This document shows positions 1-6,283 of a stretch of 20,890 nucleotides of DNA, one piece after another. Origin of the DNA: CAXSEA01 sp964235675 (lineage in GTDB: Bacteria > Armatimonadota > Armatimonadia > Armatimonadales > Capsulimonadaceae); assembly GCA_964235675.1 (NCBI GenBank), contig CAXSEA010000040.1:1-20890 (forward strand), given 5' to 3'. The first letter of the stretch is position 1. Each line of letters starts with the position of its first letter. Under the pieces are notes generated by a model that searched no databases, was not told the DNA's origin, and saw only the letters and a list, made by a program, of their open reading frames with translations. A program made the position numbers and the translations under genes.

Positions 1-705
1 CAGCCCATCGATCTCGCTAAGGCGAGCCAGCAGCTCAGGCAACTTTAGCTCGCGGTACAAATCGATTCCGTAGGCAGTGGTATCCTGCGCGATCAAGATT
101 AGCTCGCGCGTGCCCTTCGCGACCAGGTCCGTCGCCTCGGCGATCAAGCGCTCAATCGGCTTCGAGCGGTGCTTGCCGCGAAACGAGGGGATCGAGCAGA
201 AGGTGCACTGATGGTCGCATCCTTCCGAAATCTTGAGATAAGCCGTCCAGGGCTGTGCCCCGGCGCGGAGGCGGGGATTGGGAACGAGCGGATAGCGCAC
301 GTCCAGAGAGTTCAGCGAAATCAAATTCGGCTGCGCCGCGCTGCGAGGCGCTCCGAAGACGACGTTGCTAATTTGGTTGCCGCTCTCGATGCCAAGAAAA
401 GCATCCACTTCAGGAATCTCTTGCTGAAGCTCGCCCGCGTACCGCTGCGCGAGGCAGCCGGTCACGATCACCTTGCCCACTCGCCCACGCTCTTTCAAGC
501 GCACCGCGTCAAGAATGGCGTTGATGCTCTCTTGTTTGGCGCGGTCGATAAAAGCGCACGTATTGACGATCAGGACGTCGGCATCCTCGGCCTGCCCGAC
601 AATCTCGCAGTCTTCGCCGCCCTGCCCCATCAGCGAGCCAAGCATCTCTTCGCCGTCAACGTAATTTTTAGGGCAGCCCAACTGGACCAGGCCGATTTTA
701 GTCAA
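1..705 (-). CDS. rimO: Ribosomal protein S12 methylthiotransferase RimO (3' end outside window)
   Basis: Radical-SAM methylthiotransferase that adds a methylthio group to a conserved aspartate of ribosomal protein S12. The first 235 residues are visible. The N-terminal MTTase domain begins TKIGLVQLGCPKN and has further cysteines in VNTCAF and VTGCLAQRY, which are expected to bind the auxiliary cluster. The radical-SAM motif CDHQCTFCSIPSFRG (C-x3-C-x2-C) lies near residues 165-180. The PKN-VD-E signature and the SIPSFRG tail of the SAM motif point to RimO rather than MiaB (inference from family knowledge). No ATG fits; the chosen start is TTG at 705, with GGAG at 715-718 nine bases upstream. 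A promoter lies just upstream on the same strand. The neighbouring gene at 862 is divergent. The C-terminal part, including the TRAM domain, is beyond base 1. Confidence 0.93.
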   Translation of the reverse strand, partial: MTKIGLVQLGCPKNYVDGEEMLGSLMGQGGEDCEIVGQAEDADVLIVNTCAFIDRAKQESINAILDAVRLKERGRVGKVIVTGCLAQRYAGELQQEIPEVDAFLGIESGNQISNVVFGAPRSAAQPNLISLNSLDVRYPLVPNPRLRAGAQPWTAYLKISEGCDHQCTFCSIPSFRGKHRSKPIERLIAEATDLVAKGTRELILIAQDTTAYGIDLYRELKLPELLARLSEIDGL

Positions 706-739
706 AATTGAGCGCTCCGGAATTTGTCACGAAGTGTAT

Positions 740-769
740 ATATTACCCTCCCGGCAGCCCGATTGTCAA
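740..769 (-). promoter_or_regulatory. Putative sigma70-type promoter of rimO
   Basis: On the minus strand a perfect TTGACA (769-764) is followed after 18 bases by TAATAT (745-740). The expected transcript start is near 733, leaving a leader of about 28 bases that contains the GGAG in front of the TTG start. Confidence 0.5.
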
Positions 770-815
770 TTCGGCGGCAGTGCGGCTAAACCAGCGAAAT
801 GCCGTTGCGAGGCGA

Positions 816-821
816 TATAAT
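816..821 (+). promoter_or_regulatory. Putative -10 box for the MBL-fold gene
   Basis: TATAAT lies 41 bases upstream of the TTG start at 862. No convincing -35 is seen. Its position supports the TTG at 862 over the ATG at 799 as the real start, because a transcript starting near 828 would not contain that ATG. Confidence 0.35.
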
Positions 822-861
822 TGCTCCACCCGTCACTAGATTCCATCGTGGAGCGACTTAT

Positions 862-1833
862 TTGCGAAAATCCGAGCAGACCCTGAACAAACGTATCGGC
901 GCGACCTTCGCCTTTTTAGTCGTGGCGCTCGTCGGATTTTGGATGGGCTATATTTTTCGCTTCGCGCGGCTTCCCCGCGTCCCCGAGCCAAATTCAAGCG
1001 CACCGCTGCTGCTCGCCCAGTTTGTGGATGTCGGCGACGGCGACGCCGCCATTGCCAGCTCTCCGGCGGGGCTGCTCATGCTCATCGACGCCGGCCCCGA
1101 CGCAAACGCCGCGCGCGCGGTGCTGGCCCAGCTCCGGCGAATCAATCAAAGAGCGCCTAGAATCATCCTGCTAACCAGCGCCCGGTCGCGCAGCATCGGC
1201 GGCGCCGCGTATCTCGTCACGCACTGCCCGTTCCGCGGTATCGTCGTGCTGCCTATGCCGCCCGAGCAGTTCGCGCGTCTCGGCGGTCTCCCGGCGCGCA
1301 ATTTGATTGCCGCCGCTCAGGAAAAGCGCTTGCGACTGGTTTCCTGGCAGCAGCTCGACAACGGCCTCACCGAGCCTGCCGCGCTCTCCGACCTCAACGT
1401 CATCGCGACTCCCATCCCGGTGACCGGCAACCCGAACGGCAACAATGATCTGGCGGTTCGCCTCGATCTGCGAGGCAGCAACGGCGGCGGCGGCCTGTTT
1501 TACGCCGGGGGACTCTCCAATGCCGACGAAGACGGCCTGCTGAGCCAACGCGCGCGTCTCTCCTGCAACGTTCTTGCCGCGACCAATGGCGGCCATAGCG
1601 GCAGCTTGACCAGCGAGTTCCTGGCGCAAACAGGCCCCGCTTCGGTCTGCGTTTCGTCGTCAAGCGCCGATCCTCCCGACGCCGCCGTTCTTGAACGATT
1701 GAAAGCCGCCGATGCGGACCTGGAGCGCACCGATCTATCCGGTACGGTCACCGTCGGCCTCACCGGCGAATTGGGCGAAGCGCCTGTTGACTACGGCCCA
1801 AGCGCGGCGCTGCCCAAAGCCGGTTCCTCTTAA
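862..1833 (+). CDS. Membrane-anchored ComEC-type MBL-fold protein with degenerate metal site
   Basis: Predicted 323 residues. One membrane segment near the N terminus (IGATFAFLVVALVGFWMGYI) is followed by an exported domain resembling the C-terminal metallo-beta-lactamase domain of ComEC. Shared landmarks are FVDVGDGDAAI (family DVGQGDA), LMLIDAGPD, NNDLAVRLDL, a GGLFYAGGLS strand where ComEC has its TGD, and NGGHSGSLTSEFL where ComEC has HHGS. The metal-binding HxHxDH is replaced by TSARSRSIGG (bases about 1174-1203), so hydrolase activity is unlikely. The start is TTG at 862 with GTGGAG eight bases upstream and TATAAT at 816; an in-frame ATG at 799 lacks a Shine-Dalgarno. Function unknown: a role in binding, or as an ancient ComEC fragment, is speculation. 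It converges on the next gene with a 9-bp gap. Confidence 0.75.
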   Translation: MRKSEQTLNKRIGATFAFLVVALVGFWMGYIFRFARLPRVPEPNSSAPLLLAQFVDVGDGDAAIASSPAGLLMLIDAGPDANAARAVLAQLRRINQRAPRIILLTSARSRSIGGAAYLVTHCPFRGIVVLPMPPEQFARLGGLPARNLIAAAQEKRLRLVSWQQLDNGLTEPAALSDLNVIATPIPVTGNPNGNNDLAVRLDLRGSNGGGGLFYAGGLSNADEDGLLSQRARLSCNVLAATNGGHSGSLTSEFLAQTGPASVCVSSSSADPPDAAVLERLKAADADLERTDLSGTVTVGLTGELGEAPVDYGPSAALPKAGSS

Positions 1834-1842
1834 GCCATGGAC

Positions 1843-2613
1843 TTAAAGCTCGAAAGTAAGCCCGTCGTAAGCGAGCGACACTCCTTTGGGAAGAGCCGCG
1901 TTGACGATCTCATAGTCATAGTCGTGCGAGAGATGCACGAAATAGGTTTGACTCGCCCCGATTTCTCGGGCGATCTCCAGCGCTTTGTCGTAATGATAAT
2001 GCGTCGGATGCGGAGCGTAGCGCACGGCGTCCAGAAACAGCACCTCCACTCCGCGAATGCGTTCCAGCGTCTCAATGGGAATATTGCTGACGTCGGTCAC
2101 GTACGCCGCCTTGCCGCCGAACACGAACGCTAGAATCGGTAATTGGCCGTGCATCACCCGCAGCGGCTCGACAGTGAGTCCGCCCATGCTCATCGTTTCA
2201 CCGGCGGAGATTTCGTTCAACGTCAGACGCGGCTTGCCGCCGCCCGCTTGCGTATCGCGCCAAATATAGTTGAAAGCGCGGTTCAAGTCGCCGATCACGT
2301 CCGGCTCGGCATACAACGGGATCTCCGTCTGCTGTATCCAGTTGAAGGTGCGGAGATCGTCCAAGCCGAAAACATGGTCGGCATGGGAATGGGTAAATAA
2401 AACCGCGTCCACACGCCGCAAATCGCGCTCGATCGCCGCCAGCCTGAACTCGGGCGGCGTGTCCACGAGAATGCTGTATCCACTATCCGTCTCGACATGA
2501 AGGCAGGACCGGTAGCGCCTGTTTTTAGGATCGCTGGAGCGGCATACCACGCACGAGCAGCCGATCATGGGAACGCCCTGCGACGTTCCGGAGCCAAGCA
2601 CGGTGATTCTCAT
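1843..2613 (-). CDS. PhnP-like MBL-fold metallohydrolase
   Basis: 256 residues, starting MRITVLGSGTSQGVP. The N-terminal zinc-type loop CSCVVCRSSDPKNRRYR matches PhnP and its relatives. It is followed by the metal site HSHADHVFGLDDLR, a second-shell histidine in VMHGQLP, the aspartate in YVTDVS, and the C-terminal FVHLSHDYDYE with the final ALPKGVSLAYDGL, all in family order. E. coli PhnP is a cyclic phosphodiesterase of phosphonate breakdown; no phn genes are nearby, so the substrate here is unknown. A longer frame reaches base 2673, but the conserved fold begins at the ATG at 2613. That ATG has no clear Shine-Dalgarno; TATGATAAT (2628-2620) sits immediately upstream, which would suit a leaderless transcript. 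It is divergent from the Rrf2 gene. Confidence 0.9.
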   Translation of the reverse strand: MRITVLGSGTSQGVPMIGCSCVVCRSSDPKNRRYRSCLHVETDSGYSILVDTPPEFRLAAIERDLRRVDAVLFTHSHADHVFGLDDLRTFNWIQQTEIPLYAEPDVIGDLNRAFNYIWRDTQAGGGKPRLTLNEISAGETMSMGGLTVEPLRVMHGQLPILAFVFGGKAAYVTDVSNIPIETLERIRGVEVLFLDAVRYAPHPTHYHYDKALEIAREIGASQTYFVHLSHDYDYEIVNAALPKGVSLAYDGLTFEL

Positions 2614-2666
2614 TTCTCGATTATCATACCTTTGCGCGAGCTCTGGCGAAGCATGCCGGACCCAGA

Positions 2667-2696
2667 TTGACAAGGTTAAGCAGAGTCAGGTATGTT
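2667..2696 (+). promoter_or_regulatory. Promoter of the Rrf2-moeZ-NIL operon
   Basis: Perfect TTGACA at 2667-2672, an 18-base spacer, then TATGTT at 2691-2696. The predicted transcript start is near 2703, so the Rrf2 start at 2716 would have a very short leader with no Shine-Dalgarno. Rrf2 regulators often bind their own promoters (family knowledge); no operator was identified with confidence. Confidence 0.55.
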
Positions 2697-2715
2697 GAAT
2701 CCCTAGTAATACGAT

Positions 2716-3177
2716 ATGAAAATCTCAACCCGCAGTGAATACGCAGCAAAAGCGTTGCTCTACCTCGTTCTTGCGGAAGAGGAGCGCACCAACAATCGGC
2801 CGGCCCAAATCCCGTCGATCGCCGCCGAATGCGACATTCCTCTCAAATATTTAGAGCAGATTTTAGTTGCCTTGCGCAACCACGGCATATTAGGCAGCCG
2901 CCGAGGCGTCGCGGGTGGCTATTTTCTGATGCGCTCCGCGGAAAAAATTACCATGGGCGAGGTAGTCCGCCTGATGGACGGCTCCAACAGCATTGCCAGC
3001 AACCTTCCCGAGTGCAAGCCTGGCGACGATATCTGCGGCTCAATTCGCGGTCTCTGGTCGGAAGTGGACCACGCCGTCTCGACTACGCTTGAAGGCGTTA
3101 CCTTCGCGCATCTGCGCGAGCAGGTAAAAAAGTACAGGGAAGAGCGTGATCGCTCCTCGATCATGTTCTATATTTAA
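2716..3177 (+). CDS. Rrf2-family transcriptional regulator
   Basis: 153 residues of the Rrf2/IscR/CymR family. The start MKISTRSEYAAKALLYL and the winged-helix region (about 30-72, ending GSRRGVAGGYFL) are typical, as is the ITMGEVVRLMDG segment. IscR-type cluster binding uses three closely spaced cysteines in the 90-105 region; here only C100 and C107 are present there (PECKPGDDIC), plus C39 in the DNA-binding domain. Cluster binding is therefore uncertain and the protein may be closer to CymR, which senses cysteine status through a partner protein. It is the first gene before moeZ and the NIL gene, consistent with local control of sulfur metabolism (inference). The ATG has no visible Shine-Dalgarno. 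Confidence 0.9.
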   Translation: MKISTRSEYAAKALLYLVLAEEERTNNRPAQIPSIAAECDIPLKYLEQILVALRNHGILGSRRGVAGGYFLMRSAEKITMGEVVRLMDGSNSIASNLPECKPGDDICGSIRGLWSEVDHAVSTTLEGVTFAHLREQVKKYREERDRSSIMFYI

Positions 3178-3319
3178 CTGCTCTAGAGCGATACGCCCAC
3201 ATAAAATCGCGGCACTTTAGCAGGCTCGGACTTGTTAATGCACTATAAGAAGTAAAGTACGTTTGTGACACGGGCGGCTTGCGCTACGAGCGCATCTGCG
3301 CCAAGAAGGGTGATTACTC

Positions 3320-4540
3320 ATGGCTTCCGCAACACTGGACGCGCCGAAATCAGCGTCGTCCTCATTCCATATCGCTGCCGATCCCGATGCCGTGGAACTG
3401 AGCAACGACGAGATTTTGCGCTACTCACGGCATCTTATCATGCCCGAGGTGACCATCGAGGGACAGAAAAAGCTGAAAGCGGCTAAAGTCCTCTGCATCG
3501 GCACCGGCGCGCTGGGCAGCCCGATCAGCATGTACCTTGCCGCAGCCGGTGTCGGCACGCTCGGCTTGGTCGATTTCGACGTCGTCGATTTCACCAACCT
3601 TCAGCGCCAGATCGCCCATCGCACCGAATCCGTCGGCCAGCCCAAGCTCGACAGCGCGGCGGCGACCCTCGCCTCCATCAACCCGAATGTCAACATCGTC
3701 AAGCACAACGTGATGATTACCAGCGAGAACGCGCTGGACCTGATGCGCGATTATGACGTCATCGTGGACGGCACCGACAACTTCCCGACGCGCTATCTCA
3801 TCAACGACGCCTGCGTTCTGCTTGGCAAGCCCAACGTCTACGGCTCCATCTTCCGCTTTGAAGGCCAGATGACTATCTTCTACGCCAAAGACGGCCCCTG
3901 CTACCGTTGCTTGTATCCGGAGCCTCCCCCTCCCGGCATGGTGCCCTCCTGCGCCGAAGGCGGCGTATTCGGCGTGCTGCCAGGCGTCATCGGCTGCCTG
4001 CAAGCCGTTGAGACGATCAAGCTGATTCTGGGTGCCGGCCAGTCCATGGTGGGGCGCTTGTCGCTGTTCAACGCCATGGCGATGACCTTCAAAGAATTGA
4101 AGCTCCGCAAGGACCCCGCCTGCCCCATCTGCGGCGAGCACCCCACCATCGACCACCTCATCGATTACGACGTGTTCTGCGGCATCGTGCCCGCGCAGCA
4201 AGACGCGGATTCCAGCTCCGCCATTCACGAAATTACGGCGAAAGAGCTGAAAGAGCGCATGGATAGGCATGACAACGTCACCGTAATCGACGTTCGCGAG
4301 CCTTACGAATACGCTATCGCGAAGATTCCAGGAACAAAGTTAGTTCCCCTCGCCTCTCTTCCCGAGCGCCTCCACGAATTCGATACCGCCGACGAGATCG
4401 TCCTGCACTGCAAGTCAGGGAAGCGCTCCGCCGAAGCCTATCGCACCATGGAGCAGGCGGGCTTCAAAAAGCTCTCCAATCTCAAAGGCGGCATCACGGC
4501 ATGGTCCAACGACGTCGATCCCACAGTCGCTACCTACTAA
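3320..4540 (+). CDS. moeZ: MoeZ-type adenylyltransferase/sulfurtransferase (ThiF/MoeB E1 domain plus rhodanese)
   Basis: 406 residues. An N-terminal E1-like domain (about 27-290) carries the nucleotide loop GTGALGSP (61-68), the LVDFDVVDFTNLQRQ strand and VDGTDNFPTRYL. Zinc cysteines are in CYRC (194/197) and CPIC (268/271), and C211 in PSCAEGG is a candidate thioester cysteine. The C-terminal rhodanese domain (about 303-400) has IDVREPYE and the active loop CKSGKR with C364. This is the MoeZ/MoeBR/Uba4 layout: it adenylates the C-terminal GG of a ubiquitin-like sulfur carrier (MoaD, ThiS or CysO) and loads sulfur on it. No carrier gene is in the window. A 142-bp gap follows the Rrf2 gene. 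The ATG has AAGG about ten bases upstream. It lies 24 bases before the NIL gene. Confidence 0.93.
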   Translation: MASATLDAPKSASSSFHIAADPDAVELSNDEILRYSRHLIMPEVTIEGQKKLKAAKVLCIGTGALGSPISMYLAAAGVGTLGLVDFDVVDFTNLQRQIAHRTESVGQPKLDSAAATLASINPNVNIVKHNVMITSENALDLMRDYDVIVDGTDNFPTRYLINDACVLLGKPNVYGSIFRFEGQMTIFYAKDGPCYRCLYPEPPPPGMVPSCAEGGVFGVLPGVIGCLQAVETIKLILGAGQSMVGRLSLFNAMAMTFKELKLRKDPACPICGEHPTIDHLIDYDVFCGIVPAQQDADSSSAIHEITAKELKERMDRHDNVTVIDVREPYEYAIAKIPGTKLVPLASLPERLHEFDTADEIVLHCKSGKRSAEAYRTMEQAGFKKLSNLKGGITAWSNDVDPTVATY

Positions 4541-4564
4541 AACCCGCCGGGAGAGAACGAACCG

Positions 4565-4837
4565 ATGACCCAATCACAAACAACCGATGAGCAGCATGTC
4601 CGCTTGAATCTGACGTTTCCCGACAACCGCGTCAACGAGCCGGTGCTGGCGCAAGTGATTAAAAACTTCCACGTCAGCGTGGATATCCGCCGCGCCGAGA
4701 TCCAGGCAAATGTCGGAGGCTACATGATGCTGGAGATGACCGGCACCGACGCTCAAATCGACCAAAGCATCGCGTTTATGAAGGCTCTTGGGGTTGGTGT
4801 CGGCTTCATCGGCACCGATGAGGCGCAGGCCTATTAA
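4565..4837 (+). CDS. Stand-alone NIL-domain protein
   Basis: 90 residues forming a single NIL domain (about 10-82): VRLNLTFPDNRVNEPVLAQVIKNF, then DIRRAEIQANVGGYMMLEM and the closing GVGVGFIG. NIL domains are best known as the ACT-like C-terminal methionine-sensing domain of the MetN importer ATPase, and also occur next to ferredoxin domains in proteins linked to homocysteine formation. Here neither an ATPase nor ferredoxin cysteines are present. It follows moeZ by 24 bases, with GGGAG about 11 bases before the ATG, so the two are probably co-transcribed. I infer a sulfur amino acid role, either sensing or assisting sulfide transfer; the exact function is unknown. A strong hairpin follows the stop. 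Confidence 0.85.
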   Translation: MTQSQTTDEQHVRLNLTFPDNRVNEPVLAQVIKNFHVSVDIRRAEIQANVGGYMMLEMTGTDAQIDQSIAFMKALGVGVGFIGTDEAQAY

Positions 4838-4854
4838 ACGGCCAAACCGCACCG

Positions 4855-4906
4855 AGCAAATAAAGCGGCCAGCTTCTCACCCGAGAAGCTGGCCGCTTTA
4901 TTTGCT
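4855..4906. terminator. Bidirectional terminator, perfect 24-bp inverted repeat
   Basis: Arms 4855-4878 and 4883-4906 are perfectly complementary (24 bp) around a 4-base ACCC loop. The GC-rich core GCGGCCAGCTTCTC is flanked by an A-rich outer left arm and a T-rich outer right arm, so a U-rich 3' side exists in both directions. It sits between the convergent NIL gene (+) and the DUF5658-like gene (-). Confidence 0.85.
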
Positions 4907-4918
4907 TTCTATCTCTGC

Positions 4919-5329
4919 TTAACGGTGGAGAAGCTGCGCGCCAACGGAAGCCAGGTAGATCAGCAAATAAGCGACCATCGCTATTCGCAGACCGCTGACG
5001 ATCAATTTTGGATAACGCCTCCGGTAAACGGCGCAAATTATCAGCAGAGGAACAAAAGAGGCCAGCTTGGCGATACAAAACGCGAGAACGCTCTTGCCGA
5101 GCCAGTACGAAAGCAGCGGGTTCTTTTCAGTCGCCTCGCCGTGCAGGTACCAGTACAGGGTGGAAAGCATGTCCGCCGTGCAGATCGCCGCGAAACAGGC
5201 AATCTCCCAGTAGCTGAGTAATCCTTTGCGCGCTGCATGCCCGAGGTCGCGCCGCGCAAGTACCGCTGTTGAATTACCCCCGGCTGCATGGCCATGAACA
5301 ATCGGCGGTGTGGAAGAGGAAGAACTCAT
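4919..5329 (-). CDS. DUF5658-like small membrane protein
   Basis: 136 residues. A Ser/Thr-rich cytosolic head (1-38) is followed by three predicted membrane segments at about 40-60, 80-103 and 112-133. The first ends in the pattern TADMLSTLYWYLHG-x-ATEKNPLLSYW. An Asp-x(4)-Thr pattern followed by G-x-x-x-E-x-NP is characteristic of the DUF5658 family, whose function is unknown; the assignment is from memory of that pattern. The ATG at 5329 has no clear Shine-Dalgarno. It lies 96 bases downstream of tatC on the same strand and is separated from it by a small hairpin (5393-5413), so co-transcription is uncertain. Confidence 0.65.
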   Translation of the reverse strand: MSSSSSTPPIVHGHAAGGNSTAVLARRDLGHAARKGLLSYWEIACFAAICTADMLSTLYWYLHGEATEKNPLLSYWLGKSVLAFCIAKLASFVPLLIICAVYRRRYPKLIVSGLRIAMVAYLLIYLASVGAQLLHR

Positions 5330-5392
5330 AAGCTTGCCACGGGGACGTTCAACAGCATGGAGTCTTTAACGACTGTATTTCAGCTTTGAACC

Positions 5393-5413
5393 GCATCCTC
5401 ACAGTAAGGATGC
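5393..5413 (-). terminator. Possible weak terminator after tatC
   Basis: GCATCCT and AGGATGC form a 7-bp perfect stem with a 7-base loop, 12 bases after the tatC stop. No U-run follows, so termination would be weak or absent. Confidence 0.3.
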
Positions 5414-5425
5414 CCGATTTTGGCT

Positions 5426-6262
5426 CTATCGTTCCATCTTTTCCACAACGGGCCCGTCCGGCTTCTTTTCTACCAGCTTTACCAGCCAGATGCTGAAAAG
5501 AAACAGCACGCAAAGCGGAAACGCCATCATCGTCATGGAAAGCGGGTCGTTTGACGGCGTGATAATCATCGCGGCCACCCAGAGGCCGCAAATAATATAT
5601 CGCCAGTACTTGGTCAGCATCGCGGAGTTGATAATACCAAGCTTCCCAAGCGCCATCATCATGATCGGCAACTGGAACACGATGCCGAACGCGAGCATCA
5701 TCTTGACGAGAAAAAGGATATAGTCCTGCGGATCTTGAAGCAGAATCGCGTGCGGGAAATCGCCGAGATACAGCAAGAACCAATGCACGGCGGCCGGCAT
5801 AATCCAGTAGGCCAGCCCGGCTCCAAAGATAAACAGCAGCGAGCTGAACGGCGCGATCAGCGATGCCCACCGCCGCTCCGCCTTCGTCAATGCGGGCGTG
5901 ACAAAGCCCCAAAGCTCTAGGGTAATCAGCGGAGCGGCGACAGCGATGCCCGCGATCATGCTGATTTTCAGCTGCGTGAAAAACGCCTCATGGAACCCGT
6001 GAAACACGAACGTACCGGCCAGGGCGCGCTGCGCCGGCGGCAGTTTCGCGGACACTTCGGCCAGCGCGGTGATAATCGGCGCGGAGATAATCTTGAACAA
6101 CGGCTCGAAGAGCAGCCACATCGCGGTCATGCCGATCACGATATAAATCGCGGCACGGATCAAGCGCGTTCTCAGCTCGGCCAGATGTTCCGTCAGCTCC
6201 TGGCGCTGCTCGTCGGGATGCAAATCGCTCCCATTAATTTTCTGGCTGAGTTGCGTAATCAT
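5426..6262 (-). CDS. tatC: Sec-independent protein translocase subunit TatC
   Basis: 278 residues, close to the usual length, with six predicted membrane segments. It is the receptor of the twin-arginine translocase, binding RR signal peptides of folded exported proteins. Diagnostic motifs are ELTEHLAELRTRLIR at about 22-36 (the cytosolic N-terminal signature), LELWGFVTPALTKAERR with the conserved Glu of the first cytosolic loop, FGIVFQLPI, and ITPSNDPLSMTMMAFPL in the C-terminal part. No tatA or tatB is adjacent, so the pore subunits must be elsewhere. It lies 21 bases after the secreted-protein gene at 6284-7708 and is probably co-transcribed with it. No strong Shine-Dalgarno is seen before the ATG. 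Confidence 0.95.
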   Translation of the reverse strand: MITQLSQKINGSDLHPDEQRQELTEHLAELRTRLIRAAIYIVIGMTAMWLLFEPLFKIISAPIITALAEVSAKLPPAQRALAGTFVFHGFHEAFFTQLKISMIAGIAVAAPLITLELWGFVTPALTKAERRWASLIAPFSSLLFIFGAGLAYWIMPAAVHWFLLYLGDFPHAILLQDPQDYILFLVKMMLAFGIVFQLPIMMMALGKLGIINSAMLTKYWRYIICGLWVAAMIITPSNDPLSMTMMAFPLCVLFLFSIWLVKLVEKKPDGPVVEKMER

Positions 6263-6283
6263 ACGAGCCGTTTGGCGCTGCGC

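Noticed and set aside
799..861. ATG-started N terminus for the MBL-fold protein
   Set aside because: No Shine-Dalgarno precedes it and a TATAAT lies within it; the TTG at 862 has GTGGAG at good distance.
3425..4270. 281-residue open frame on the minus strand
   Set aside because: It is antisense to moeZ, whose protein is clearly conserved; the frame is a GC-rich shadow with no recognisable domain.
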